Positions 1 through 8,973 of a stretch of DNA of 64,000 bases are shown here, piece by piece. Numbering within the stretch: position 1 is the stretch's first letter; each line of letters opens with the position of its first letter. This stretch comes from Pseudomonas sp. QS1027 (GTDB lineage Bacteria; Pseudomonadota; Gammaproteobacteria; Pseudomonadales; Pseudomonadaceae). Where the stretch lies: assembly GCF_002814235.1 (NCBI RefSeq), contig NZ_PHSU01000007.1:186001-250000 (forward strand). The letters are read 5' to 3'. Under the pieces are notes generated by a model, which saw nothing but the letters and a program-made list of their open reading frames with translations, was not told where the DNA came from and made no database searches. Position numbers and translations under genes: made by a program.

Positions 1-1
1 G

Positions 2-1249
2 GCCCGGCAGGGATCAAGGGAACAAGCGATGGCTGTTCTCAGGGGGGACTCGAAGCGCACCTTTGAAGTGATCTCCACCGATCTGCTGAAAATAATCGAA
101 CTCAACGACGCCGGGGCGACGGCCGCCAATCAACGGGGGAACGAGCTTTATACCAACGCCCGGATGTCGATCATGGCCGCAGTCATCGTGGCCCTGCTCG
201 TGGGCATTGCCCTGGCCTTGTTCATTTCACGGATCATTGCCAATCCGCTGAAAACAGCCGCCAGCGTTGCCAGCCAGTTGGCCGAGGGCAATCTGGCGGT
301 GACCATCGAGCCGGGTTCCAAGGACGAAACCGGCCGTGTGCTCACGGCGATGCAGACCATGGTCGGCAAGCTCTCGCAGATTATCGGCGAAGTGCGCACG
401 GCCGCCGACAACCTGGCCAGCGCGTCCGAGGAAGTCAGCGCCACCGCGCAGTCCATGAGCCAGGCCACCAGCGAGCAGGCGGCCAGTGTCGAAGAGACCA
501 GTGCCTCGGTCGAGCAGATGAGCGCCAGCATCAACCAGAACACCGAGAACGCCAAGGTCACCGACGGCATGGCGAGCAAGGCGGCCAAGGAAGCCACCGA
601 TGGCGGCGACTCCGTGCAGCAGACCGTCCAGGCCATGAAGAAGATCGCCCAGCGCATCAGCATCATCGATGACATTGCCTACCAGACCAACCTGCTGGCC
701 TTGAACGCGGCCATTGAAGCGGCGCGCGCCGGGGAACATGGCAAGGGCTTCGCGGTGGTCGCGGCGGAAGTACGCAAGCTGGCCGAACGCAGCCAGGTGG
801 CCGCGCAGGAGATCGGCGAGCTGTCCACCAGCAGCGTCGAAATGGCCGAGCGGGCCGGGCATTTGCTGAACGAGATGGTGCCGTCGATCAACAAGACTTC
901 CGACCTGGTCCAGGAGATCACCGCGGCTTCCGAAGAACAGGCGGCCGGTGTGGCGCAGATCAATACGGCGATGAACCAGCTCAACCAGGTCACCCAGCAA
1001 AACGCTTCGAGCAGCGAAGAGCTGGCCGCGACGGCCGAAGAGATGAGCAGCCAGGCTGAACAGTTGCAGCAGGCGATGAGCTTTTTCACGCTGGAGGCGG
1101 CCAACGCGAGCGTGAACGTGGCGCAAGGCAAATCGCGCGCAGCGGGTGGTGGTATGACGCGGTCGGTCGTGCGGGCACCGCAACCGGCCCTGCACAAGAG
1201 TTTCGCCTCGGCCGTCGGCCCTGACGAAAGCGAATTCACCCGGTTCTGA
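2..1249 (+). CDS. Methyl-accepting chemotaxis protein, 5'-truncated by window edge
   Basis: The reading frame is open to the window edge, so the true start lies upstream; the first Met (base 29) is internal. Counting from that Met, a membrane segment lies at residues 46-68, a HAMP domain at about 69-120, and a long helical signalling domain follows. Its conserved hairpin tip ([20 protein letters not shown]) is at about 221-240. Glu/Gln-rich methylation helices flank the tip. The missing N-terminus should hold the first membrane helix and the periplasmic sensor. The protein ends in EFTRF, which resembles the x-W/F-x-x-F pentapeptide that tethers CheR/CheB on some receptors. Genes for cheW, cheR, cheD and cheB follow on the same strand, so this is probably the dedicated receptor of that pathway. 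The ligand cannot be inferred. Confidence 0.95.
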   Translation, partial: ARQGSREQAMAVLRGDSKRTFEVISTDLLKIIELNDAGATAANQRGNELYTNARMSIMAAVIVALLVGIALALFISRIIANPLKTAASVASQLAEGNLAVTIEPGSKDETGRVLTAMQTMVGKLSQIIGEVRTAADNLASASEEVSATAQSMSQATSEQAASVEETSASVEQMSASINQNTENAKVTDGMASKAAKEATDGGDSVQQTVQAMKKIAQRISIIDDIAYQTNLLALNAAIEAARAGEHGKGFAVVAAEVRKLAERSQVAAQEIGELSTSSVEMAERAGHLLNEMVPSINKTSDLVQEITAASEEQAAGVAQINTAMNQLNQVTQQNASSSEELAATAEEMSSQAEQLQQAMSFFTLEAANASVNVAQGKSRAAGGGMTRSVVRAPQPALHKSFASAVGPDESEFTRF

Positions 1250-1290
1250 TCAACGCCTGGGCGCGGGCCCTTTTCATGCAGGAGAGCAAC

Positions 1291-1824
1291 ATGGGCGCAT
1301 TAACGACTACCCGCCAGGCGGTGGCGGTGCCAATGCAGGAAGCGCAGTACCTGACGTTCCTGCTGGCCGGCGAAATGTTCGCCATCGGCATCCTGGGGAT
1401 CAAGGAAATCATCGAGTTCGGCCATGTCACGCCGGTGCCGATGATGCCCGCCTTCGTGCGGGGCGTGATCAATCTGCGCGGTGCCGTGGTGCCGGTGGTG
1501 GATCTGGGCGCGCGTTTCGGGCAGCAGTGCTCGACCGTGACCCGGCGCAGCTGTGTGGTGATCATTGAAACCAACAACGGGGAGCGCCAGGCACAGGACA
1601 TCGGCCTGCTGGTCGATACGGTGTCCGAGGTGCTGGAAATTCCAGCGGCCGAGATCGAGCCACCACCGAGCTTCGGTGCACGCATTCGCGCCGACTTCAT
1701 CAGCGGCATGGCCAAGGTCGAGGGCAAGTTCGTCATCGTCCTGGACGTTGACCGGGTGTTGTCGGTGGATGAAATGTCGCAGCTGGCGGAGGTCGGTGGC
1801 AGCCACATACACCCGGTGCAGTGA
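1291..1824 (+). CDS. cheW: Chemotaxis adaptor protein CheW
   Basis: CheW couples receptors to the CheA kinase at the inner membrane. The 177-residue product is a single CheW domain with the family core GVINLRGAVVPVVDL near residues 55-70, and a later IGLLVDTVSEVL strand. I chose ATG 1291 because AGGAG lies 6 bases upstream at 1280-1284; an in-frame ATG at 1276 has no such site. It lies 41 bases after the receptor gene and 22 bases before cheR, so it is almost certainly in one operon with them. The CheA partner is not in the window and should be upstream. Confidence 0.95.
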   Translation: MGALTTTRQAVAVPMQEAQYLTFLLAGEMFAIGILGIKEIIEFGHVTPVPMMPAFVRGVINLRGAVVPVVDLGARFGQQCSTVTRRSCVVIIETNNGERQAQDIGLLVDTVSEVLEIPAAEIEPPPSFGARIRADFISGMAKVEGKFVIVLDVDRVLSVDEMSQLAEVGGSHIHPVQ

Positions 1825-1846
1825 GTGGCGAACAAGGAGCATCAGG

Positions 1847-2653
1847 TTGAACGGCATCAAGCTCGAGGATCGCGAATTCACTCAGTTCCAGGCCTGGCTC
1901 TACGGCGCGGCGGGCATCAGCTTGTCGCCGGCGAAAAAGGCCCTGGTCGCCGGACGGCTGTTCAAGCGCCTCAAGTACCACGAGCTGGAGAGCTACGGTG
2001 CCTATTTCAAACTGATCATGGACAAGGAAAGCTCGGGCGAGCTGCAGGTGGCCCTCGATCTGTTGACCACCAATGAGACGTACTTTTTCCGCGAACCCAA
2101 GCACTTCGACTTCCTGCGCCTACAGGTATTGCCCCGTGCCGCGCCGGGAAAGACCTTCAGGGTGTGGAGCGCCGCCAGCTCTTCGGGCGAAGAACCCTAC
2201 AGCCTGGCCATGACCCTGGCCGAGGGCCTGGGCAGCACGCCCTGGGAGGTAGTCGGCTCGGATATCAGCACCCAGGTGCTGGCCAAGGCCCGCAGCGGGC
2301 ACTATCCGATGGAGCGGGCGAGCAACCTGCCGCCCGCGTTGCTGAGCCGCTATTGCCTCAAGGGTATCGGCCAGCAGACCGGCACTTTCCTGATCGACAA
2401 GAGCCTGCGCCAGCGGGTGAGTTTCATCCAGGTCAATCTGAATGACACCCTGCCGCAACTGGGGGAGTTCGAGGTCATCTTCCTGCGTAACGTAATGATC
2501 TACTTTGATCAGGAGACCAAGCGCAAAGTGGTCAACCGCCTCTTGCCGTTTCTGCGGCGTGGCGGTTATTTCATCATCAGCCACTCGGAAAGCCTGCACG
2601 GCGTCAGCGACGCGTTCAAGCTGGTGGCTCCCTCCATCTATCAAAAGCCATGA
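1847..2653 (+). CDS. cheR: Chemotaxis protein methyltransferase CheR, TTG start
   Basis: CheR transfers methyl groups from S-adenosylmethionine to glutamates on chemoreceptors. The 268-residue product has the N-terminal helical CheR domain, then the SAM-binding domain with TNETYFFRE, WSAASSSGEEPYSLAM and FLRNVMIYFD. The open frame extends back through cheW, but homology begins at NGIKLEDREF. A TTG at 1847 with AAGGAG at 1834-1839 (7-base spacing) gives the best start. It would follow the cheW stop by 22 bases. The stop overlaps the cheD start in ATGA, so translation is probably coupled. Confidence 0.93.
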   Translation: MNGIKLEDREFTQFQAWLYGAAGISLSPAKKALVAGRLFKRLKYHELESYGAYFKLIMDKESSGELQVALDLLTTNETYFFREPKHFDFLRLQVLPRAAPGKTFRVWSAASSSGEEPYSLAMTLAEGLGSTPWEVVGSDISTQVLAKARSGHYPMERASNLPPALLSRYCLKGIGQQTGTFLIDKSLRQRVSFIQVNLNDTLPQLGEFEVIFLRNVMIYFDQETKRKVVNRLLPFLRRGGYFIISHSESLHGVSDAFKLVAPSIYQKP

Positions 2654-3186
2654 AGGCCGCTATTGCCATGGACGTCGAAGAAATCTACCTGGGTCCCGGA
2701 AGCCTGTGCTTTCGCAACAGCCCTACCCGTATCCATACCCTGTTGGGATCGTGTGTTTCCATGATTCTCTGGCATCCGGTGCGCAAGCTCGGCGGGATAT
2801 CCCATTGCCTGTTGCCCGGGCGCCGACAGCGCGGTGAGGCCCTGGACGGCAGCTATGTCGACGAAGCCTTTGAATGGTTGATGCTGCACATTCAGGGCTA
2901 TCGGAGTGAGGCCCGCGAATATCAGCTGAAGCTGTTCGGTGGCGGTGAGATGTTTCCCCAACAGTCGCGCGATTATGCCGCGGGTGATATCGCCGGCCTG
3001 AACTGCGCGGCTGTCACGCAAATCGCCGAGCGTCTGCGCTTGTCACCCAGTGCCGTGGACCTGGGCGGAACCGGGCACCGCAACCTGGTCTTCGACACCT
3101 GGAGCGGTGCTGTCTGGGTTCGGCATCTCTCTTTGCAAACGCGGGAAGGCAGTCATGAAAAAAATAAGCGTTTTGCTGGTCGATGA
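2650..3186 (+). CDS. cheD: Chemoreceptor glutamine deamidase CheD
   Basis: CheD deamidates specific glutamines on chemoreceptors to glutamates. The 178-residue protein shows the family signature: catalytic Cys35 in TLLGSCVSM, His52 in GGISHCLLP, and a glycine-rich KLFGGGEMF. It starts within the cheR stop (4-base overlap), and its last 32 bases overlap the start of cheB. The order receptor-cheW-cheR-cheD-cheB resembles the Che2 cluster of P. aeruginosa, where CheD also sits between cheR and cheB. Confidence 0.94.
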   Translation: MKAAIAMDVEEIYLGPGSLCFRNSPTRIHTLLGSCVSMILWHPVRKLGGISHCLLPGRRQRGEALDGSYVDEAFEWLMLHIQGYRSEAREYQLKLFGGGEMFPQQSRDYAAGDIAGLNCAAVTQIAERLRLSPSAVDLGGTGHRNLVFDTWSGAVWVRHLSLQTREGSHEKNKRFAGR

Positions 3187-4222
3187 TTCCGCCGTGGTCC
3201 GGCAGGTGCTGATGGCAATTCTTGGCCAGGCACCGGATATCGAGGTGACGGTCGCCGCGGACCCGATCTTCGCCATGGATAAAATGGCCAGGTCCTGGCC
3301 GGACGTGATTGTGCTGGACGTGGAAATGCCAAGGATGGACGGCATCACCTTCCTGAAAAAGATCATGGCCGAGCGTCCCACCCCGGTGGTCATCTGCTCC
3401 TCGCTGACCGAACGCGGCGCCGAGACCACCTTGCAGGCGCTTGCGGCCGGGGCTGTGGATATCATCACCAAGCCCCAGGGTGGCGTTAAGAATTTCCTGC
3501 TGGAGTCCGCCGCTCATCTGCTCGGTGCCGTTCGTGGCGCGGCCGGTGCCAATGTCAGGAACCTCGCCCCGCGCGCCGCCGCGCCGCGCCTTGAGGTCGC
3601 CAGCAAACTGAGCGCCGATGCGATGTTGCCGGCGGCCGGCAGCCAGGCGATGGCCCAGACCACCGAGCGCATCGTCGCCATCGGCACCTCCACGGGCGGG
3701 ACCCAGGCGCTGGAGGCGCTGCTCACCGTGCTGCCGAGGGTCTGCCCGGGGATCGTCATCGTTCAGCACATGCCGGAGAAATTCACTGCCTCCTTTGCCC
3801 AGCGCCTGAATGGGCTGTCGCAGATTGAAGTCCGCGAGGCGCAAAACAATGATCGGGTCCTGCCCGGCCTGGCCCTGATCGCTCCGGGCGGCAAGCACAT
3901 GATGCTGGTGCGCAATGGCGCCTACTACCATGTGCAGGTGGCGGACGGCCCGCTGGTCAATCGCCATCGGCCGTCGGTGGACGTGCTGTTTCGCTCGGTG
4001 GCCAAGTTCGCCGGGAAGAACGCCACCGGCATCATCATGACCGGCATGGGCGACGATGGCGCCCGTGGCCTCAAGGAAATGGCCGATGCCGGTGCCGCGA
4101 CCGTGGCCCAGGACGAGGCCAGCTGCGTGGTATTCGGCATGCCCAGGGAAGCCATCAAGCTGGGTGCCGCCAAACGTGTCCTATCCTTGCAGGACATGCA
4201 TCTGGCGGTGCTGGGCAAGTAG
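3155..4222 (+). CDS. cheB: Chemotaxis response regulator / protein-glutamate methylesterase CheB
   Basis: CheB removes receptor methyl groups when phosphorylated by CheA. The 355-residue protein has an N-terminal receiver domain (acidic pair D10/D11, phospho-acceptor D55 in [11 protein letters not shown]) and a C-terminal methylesterase domain. The catalytic triad is visible: S179 in GTSTGG, H205 in VQHMPEKF and D300/D301 in GMGDDGARG. The linker is Ala-rich. The frame is open further upstream inside cheD, but receiver homology begins at [14 protein letters not shown] 3155 is preceded by a purine-rich GGGAAGG. It is the last gene of the chemotaxis operon. Confidence 0.95.
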   Translation: MKKISVLLVDDSAVVRQVLMAILGQAPDIEVTVAADPIFAMDKMARSWPDVIVLDVEMPRMDGITFLKKIMAERPTPVVICSSLTERGAETTLQALAAGAVDIITKPQGGVKNFLLESAAHLLGAVRGAAGANVRNLAPRAAAPRLEVASKLSADAMLPAAGSQAMAQTTERIVAIGTSTGGTQALEALLTVLPRVCPGIVIVQHMPEKFTASFAQRLNGLSQIEVREAQNNDRVLPGLALIAPGGKHMMLVRNGAYYHVQVADGPLVNRHRPSVDVLFRSVAKFAGKNATGIIMTGMGDDGARGLKEMADAGAATVAQDEASCVVFGMPREAIKLGAAKRVLSLQDMHLAVLGK

Positions 4223-4407
4223 TACTCATCCCGGTCCAGCTTGATGCCTGAGAAACTTTCCCAGTCAGTACATTTGCGCCCCTGGCGCTTCAATCATTGC
4301 GCCAAGTCAGGAGGTATTCAGCCCTCGGCTGTATGATGCTCCGAAATATGCGGTAATAAAAAAACACCGATCCGTCTCCCCCGGCCAGATGCCTCCAGGA
4401 TAAGACC

Positions 4408-5463
4408 ATGTCCGACCCGCAGCCCTTGACTCCCCTGGAACCGGAAAAGTCTTCCGCCTCACTGGGCGAACAAGCCCGCTCCATGGGCCTGCGGGCCAAT
4501 CGTTTCGTTGCCCTCACGGGCCTGCAAGGCAAAGGTCTGGCGCTGGTGGCCGGGTTGCTGGCGTTTGTCTGGATCGTCGGGGGCATCTACAAGGTCCAGC
4601 CCGACGAGCAAGGTATCGTCCTGCGCTTTGGCAAATGGGTCGACACCACCGAGGCGGGTTTGCACTATCACCTGCCCTTCCCTATCGAAACGGTGCTGCT
4701 GCCCAAGGTCACCACGGTCAACCAGCTGCAACTGGGGCACGGCCCCGCGCTAGGTCTGAACGACAGCAGCCTGTCCCGCGACAAGCAGATGCTCACCGGT
4801 GACGAGAATATCGTCGAGGCCGATTGCGCGGTGTTCTGGCGGATCAAGGACGCCGGGCAGTTTCTGTTCAGCATGGACAAGCCCGAATTCGCCATCAAGC
4901 TGGCCGCCGAAAGCGCCCTGCGCGAAGTCATCGGGCGTACCCCGATCCAGGCGGCCCTCTCGGACAAACGCCAGGAGATTGCCGAGGAAACCAAGGCGTT
5001 GTTGCAACGCCTGCTCGACGATGAAAAAGCCGGCGTACTGATCACCCAGATCCAGTTGCAGCGCGTCGATCCGCCACCGGCGGTGATCGATGCCTTCAAC
5101 GATGTGCAGCGGGCCCGGGCCGACCAGGAGCGTGAGCGTAACGAGGCGGAATCCTACGCCAACGACATTCTTCCTCGGGCCCGGGGCGAAGCGTCGCATA
5201 TCAACCAGGAAGCCGAGGCCTACAAGGCCCAGGCGGTCAATCTGGCCGAAGGCGATGCGAAAAGCTTCCTGGCGGTGTACGAAAGTTATGCACAGGCCAA
5301 GGACGTGACCAGCTGGCGCCTGTACATGGAAAGCACTGATGAAGTACTGAAAAGAGCCTCCAAGGTGATCATCGATACGTCCGGCAAAGGCGTTTCGGGC
5401 GTGGTGCCCTATATGCCGCTGTCGGAACAGGACAAGCGTCCGGCCAAGGAGCAGACCCGATGA
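4408..5463 (+). CDS. HflK-like SPFH membrane protein (second-copy type)
   Basis: This is a 351-residue SPFH/band-7 protein of the HflK type. HflK and HflC form a large inner-membrane cage around FtsH and modulate its proteolysis. A cytoplasmic N-terminus is followed by a membrane helix at about residues 52-70, the band-7 domain (VQPDEQGIVLRFGKW onward) and a long charged helix rich in Glu/Arg/Ala. The canonical hflK lies next to hfq/hflX in Pseudomonas; neither is here, so this is probably a paralogous pair. It overlaps the next SPFH gene by 4 bases, showing that the two are made together. Genes for an Nramp-like and a TerC protein follow on the same strand. Confidence 0.85.
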   Translation: MSDPQPLTPLEPEKSSASLGEQARSMGLRANRFVALTGLQGKGLALVAGLLAFVWIVGGIYKVQPDEQGIVLRFGKWVDTTEAGLHYHLPFPIETVLLPKVTTVNQLQLGHGPALGLNDSSLSRDKQMLTGDENIVEADCAVFWRIKDAGQFLFSMDKPEFAIKLAAESALREVIGRTPIQAALSDKRQEIAEETKALLQRLLDDEKAGVLITQIQLQRVDPPPAVIDAFNDVQRARADQERERNEAESYANDILPRARGEASHINQEAEAYKAQAVNLAEGDAKSFLAVYESYAQAKDVTSWRLYMESTDEVLKRASKVIIDTSGKGVSGVVPYMPLSEQDKRPAKEQTR

Positions 5464-6341
5464 AACCGCAGATTCGTGTGGCCCTGGTGATCCTTGCGCT
5501 GGTTGTCCTGTGGACCCTCGGCGCCTCGCTGTATACCGTCGACGAAGCCCAGCAGGCCCTGGTGGTCCGGCTCGGGGCGCCGACCGCGCCGGTGCGTACG
5601 CCGGGGCTGAAACTCAAGGTGCCGCTGATCGACACCGTGATCTATTACGACACCCGCATCCTGACCCTGGCGCCACCATCCGAGCAGGTGATCCTCGGCG
5701 ACCAGAAACGCCTGGAGGTGGAAACCTATGCGCGTTATCGCATCGTCGACCCGCTGCGTTTCTATCAGGCCCTGCGCACGGTCGACCAGGCCAATGCGCA
5801 ACTGGCCCAGTTGGTCAGCTCATCGCTGCGCCGCGAGCTGGGACAGGTGATGCTCAAGTCGCTGTTGTCCGCCGAGCGGCCGAAGATTGTCGAGCATATC
5901 CAGAACGAGGTGGTGGAGAAGGCCAGGCCCCTGGGCATCGAGGTCACCGAGGTGCGTTTTCATCGCGCCGACCTGCCGTTCGAAACCAGCCAGGCGATCT
6001 ATGACCGGATGAAGTCCGAGCGTCAGCGCGAGGCCAAGGAACTGCGCGCCCAGGGCTTCGAGTGGGCACAACAGATCCAGGCCAATGCCGAGCGTGAACG
6101 GGCCGTATTGATCTCCGAGGCACAACGGCAAAGCCGCATCACCCATGGTGAAGCCGATGCCCTGGCGAACCAGATCTCGTCCCAGGCGTTCAACAAGGAC
6201 CCCGAGTTCTACAAGCTCTACCGCAGCTTGCAGACCTATCGACAGTCCTTGTCCGATTCCGCGCCGACGTTGGTCCTGTCACCGGATACGGCGTTCCTCA
6301 AGGATTTCAAAAGTGGTCCGCAGGTGAATAGCCGACCCTGA
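5460..6341 (+). CDS. HflC-like SPFH membrane protein (second-copy type)
   Basis: The 293-residue SPFH protein is the likely partner of the preceding HflK-like protein. An N-terminal membrane helix (about residues 5-25) is followed by VDEAQQALVVRLG, the HflC-type start of the band-7 domain. A charged helix (ERQREAKELRAQG, residues around 183-195) and a C-terminal segment ending near SPDTAFLKDFKSG follow; that last motif is typical of HflC. The start overlaps the upstream stop (ATGA), indicating coupled translation. A role in FtsH modulation is inferred from the family. Confidence 0.85.
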   Translation: MKPQIRVALVILALVVLWTLGASLYTVDEAQQALVVRLGAPTAPVRTPGLKLKVPLIDTVIYYDTRILTLAPPSEQVILGDQKRLEVETYARYRIVDPLRFYQALRTVDQANAQLAQLVSSSLRRELGQVMLKSLLSAERPKIVEHIQNEVVEKARPLGIEVTEVRFHRADLPFETSQAIYDRMKSERQREAKELRAQGFEWAQQIQANAERERAVLISEAQRQSRITHGEADALANQISSQAFNKDPEFYKLYRSLQTYRQSLSDSAPTLVLSPDTAFLKDFKSGPQVNSRP

Positions 6342-6409
6342 CGCCCACCGAGGGTCGATGAACGGGTTTTTCGCCATCCACGGACGCATGCCATGAGCCG
6401 GGAACAGAC

Positions 6410-7651
6410 ATGATGCCAAGCATTTCAATCCGCTCAAGCCGGCTACGGTTGATGGCTGCGGCCGTCGGTCCGGGGCTGGTGGTGATGCTCGCGGATACCG
6501 AGGCCGGCAGCGTGATCACCGCCGCGCAGAGTGGCGCGCAATGGGGCTATCGGCTGCTGTTGCTGCAATTCCTCATCATTCCCCTGCTGTACACCGCGCA
6601 GGAGCTCTCGATCCGCCTGGGGCTGGGAACGGGAAAAGGCTTCGGTGAACTGGTGCGCCTGCGGTTTGGTCGCGGCGTTGCGTTGCTGTCCCTGGCGACG
6701 CTGGTGCTCAGTTGCTTCGGTGCCCTGGTGACCGAGTTGAGCGGGTTGGCCGGGGTCGGCGAGCTGTTCGGCATACCCCTGTGGGAAACCGTCGGGGTGT
6801 TGGTGGTACTGATTTTCGCGATGGTCTGTACCGGCTCCTACCATGGCGTCGAGCGCATCGCGATTTGCCTGGGTATGTTCGGCGTGGCCTTTATCGCCGT
6901 GGCCTGGAACGCTCACCCCGACCCTCGGCAGATCGCCGCGCAGTGGTATCAGATGCCGTTTCACGACAGTTCCTATCTTTACCTGGTGGCCGCCAACCTG
7001 GGCACCAGCGTCATGCCGTGGACGGTGTTCTACCAACAGTCGGCGCTGATCGACAAGGGCCTCGATGCCCGGCACCTGAAAGCGGCGCGTATCGAAACCT
7101 TCCTCGGCGCGACCCTCTGCCAGATTCTCACGGCCGCCGTGGTGATTGCCGCGGCGGCGTGTTTCAACCGCTCCGACGCGTCCTTCACCTTGACCAGCGT
7201 GCCGCAACTGGCCGATGCCTTTACCGCTTCCCTGGGCCAGACGGTCGGGCGTGGGGTCTTTGCGATGGGGCTGGCCGGGGGCGCGCTGGTGGCGACCATC
7301 GTGGTCTGCCTGACCGTGGCCTGGGGCGTCGGCGAGGCCACTGGCCGACGGCATTCCCTGGAGCAGCGTCCCGCCGACGCGCCCTGGTTCTACGCGGCAT
7401 TCGGCGCCATGTTACTGGGGGCCGGGGTGCTGGTGGGTTCCGGGGTCAATCTGGTCGAACTGTCGATCTTCACCGGGGTGGTCAATGCGCTGTTGCTGCC
7501 GGCGGTGCTCGGCCTGCTCTATTGGCTGGCCCGTACGCAGTTGAGCGGGACGTTCAGGTTGCAGGGCTGGTATGCGCGGGGGGTGGGCCTGGTGTTCGGG
7601 TTTGCCTCCCTCACCGGCCTGTTCTGTGGTGTGGGAGGTTTGCTGAATTGA
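6410..7651 (+). CDS. Nramp-related transporter with altered metal-site motifs
   Basis: This 413-residue protein has about 11 hydrophobic segments and an overall Nramp pattern: GPGLVVMLAD at residues 20-29, then SGAQWGYRLLLLQ. Canonical Nramp Mn/Fe transporters carry DPGN in helix 1 and a Met-Pro-His-type motif in helix 6. Here the corresponding positions read DTEAGS (29-34) and MPW (202-204). It therefore belongs to a divergent clade, and its substrate should not be assumed to be Mn2+ or Fe2+. It begins 68 bases after the HflC-like gene and ends 25 bases before the TerC gene, so co-transcription is likely. Confidence 0.75.
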   Translation: MMPSISIRSSRLRLMAAAVGPGLVVMLADTEAGSVITAAQSGAQWGYRLLLLQFLIIPLLYTAQELSIRLGLGTGKGFGELVRLRFGRGVALLSLATLVLSCFGALVTELSGLAGVGELFGIPLWETVGVLVVLIFAMVCTGSYHGVERIAICLGMFGVAFIAVAWNAHPDPRQIAAQWYQMPFHDSSYLYLVAANLGTSVMPWTVFYQQSALIDKGLDARHLKAARIETFLGATLCQILTAAVVIAAAACFNRSDASFTLTSVPQLADAFTASLGQTVGRGVFAMGLAGGALVATIVVCLTVAWGVGEATGRRHSLEQRPADAPWFYAAFGAMLLGAGVLVGSGVNLVELSIFTGVVNALLLPAVLGLLYWLARTQLSGTFRLQGWYARGVGLVFGFASLTGLFCGVGGLLN

Positions 7652-7676
7652 TGACGATGGTTGCGGGAGCGGCAAG

Positions 7677-8969
7677 ATGATCGGCTTGGATACCGGGATG
7701 CAGGGGATCAACCTGACGTTGCAGGTGTTCCTGCTCGACCTGCTGCTGAGCGGCGACAACGCCGTGGTCATCGCCCTGGCCTGCCGCCACCTGCCGGCCC
7801 GGCAGATGCGCCAGGCGCTGTTCGCCGGGATGGGCGTGGCAGTCGGGTTGCGGATCCTGTTCACCTCGGTGATCAGCCTGTTGCTCAAGGTGCCCTGCCT
7901 GAAACTGGCGGGCATGGTCGCGCTGGTGGTGATCGCCATCAAGTTGTTGGTGGGGGAGGAAGACGCCGAGCACTTGCCGCAGCGTTCTGGGTCGACGCTC
8001 TGGTCGGTGGTCGGGCTTATCGTCTTCGCCGACCTGACCATGAGCCTGGACAATGTGGTGGCGCTGGCCGCCGTGGCCCAGGACAACCTGGGGATCCTGG
8101 TGCTGGGGCTGCTGCTGAGCATTCCGATGCTGATGTATGGCAGTTTGTTTGTGAGCGGGTTGTTCAAGCGTTATCCCTGGTTGATCCCGGCGGGCGGTGC
8201 CTTGTTGGGTTGGGTGGCCGGAGGTATCGGCATGTCCGACCCGCTGATCGCCGATTGGGTGGCGACCCAGGCACCGGGCCTGGTGCTGGCGATGCCGCTG
8301 GCTTGCGCGATTTTTGTGCTGGTGGAAAGCCGGATCATCCAGCGCAACCTGCGTTTGCTGCCCAGGCCCGAGCCGGTTTTGCGCCATGCCCGCATGGATG
8401 AACCTGTGCCCGCCGAACCGCTGGTGGCCGGTGTGGTTCGGGTGGTTGAAGCGCAGGAGGATATTTCCGGGGTTCGTGAGCCCCTGTCCGCCGAGTTGCT
8501 CCCTCCCGAGACGGTCCTGCCTGTGGATAACTCGCCTGTCGAGCCTGTGCCAGACGAACCGAACCGCAAGCGCCGATGGTACTGGGCCGGGGCGTTGGCG
8601 GCGGTTCCGTTGCTGGGGTATATCGGTTATTCGGTGATCTATGTCGGCATCATCAACAGCGGCTACATGCCGACGCCCAGGCTGTTGAGCAGCTACGAGT
8701 GTCCTGGTTTGAACGGGCCGTTCGTCTTCTTCTACCAGCATGGCAAGGACACAGTACGTATCCACAGCAGCGCCGGTTCGCTTGATGGCGCCCTGATCAA
8801 GGGCCGGCTGGAGTGGATCAATTCAACCCGGGCCTCGTCGATGCTCGGTTTTACGCCGCCCCAGGAAATCACCAATGACGATGCCACCTCCATTCGCATC
8901 AATGGGGGGAGCTTTTCGCAAATGGTTTGTTTCAAAAAAGACCAGGTGATCGAGGTGGGAAGGAACTGA
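7677..8969 (+). CDS. TerC-family membrane protein with extra C-terminal domain
   Basis: Residues 1-225 form a TerC-family module with seven or so hydrophobic segments. The two family Asp-Asn motifs are present: D27-N28 in LLLSGDNAV and D125-N126 in TMSLDNVVA. Characterised relatives are implicated in Mn2+ efflux or in supplying metal to exported proteins. Unlike the usual length of 220-330 residues, this protein has 430. A Pro/Glu-rich linker (about 230-298) leads to a further membrane helix (301-325) and a soluble domain of about 100 residues with two cysteines (C342, C418), probably periplasmic. The domain is small and beta-rich by appearance. A resemblance to MliC-type lysozyme inhibitors is possible but unproven. 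Confidence 0.8.
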   Translation: MIGLDTGMQGINLTLQVFLLDLLLSGDNAVVIALACRHLPARQMRQALFAGMGVAVGLRILFTSVISLLLKVPCLKLAGMVALVVIAIKLLVGEEDAEHLPQRSGSTLWSVVGLIVFADLTMSLDNVVALAAVAQDNLGILVLGLLLSIPMLMYGSLFVSGLFKRYPWLIPAGGALLGWVAGGIGMSDPLIADWVATQAPGLVLAMPLACAIFVLVESRIIQRNLRLLPRPEPVLRHARMDEPVPAEPLVAGVVRVVEAQEDISGVREPLSAELLPPETVLPVDNSPVEPVPDEPNRKRRWYWAGALAAVPLLGYIGYSVIYVGIINSGYMPTPRLLSSYECPGLNGPFVFFYQHGKDTVRIHSSAGSLDGALIKGRLEWINSTRASSMLGFTPPQEITNDDATSIRINGGSFSQMVCFKKDQVIEVGRN

Positions 8970-8973
8970 GAGT

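Noticed and set aside
3050..3154. N-terminal extension of CheB
   Set aside because: The extra 35 codons overlap cheD and show no receiver homology; ATG 3155 opens the domain at its normal first residue.
4280..4301. Hairpin TGGCGC / GCGCCA after cheB as a terminator
   Set aside because: Short 6-base stem with a 10-base loop and no T-run; not a reliable terminator.
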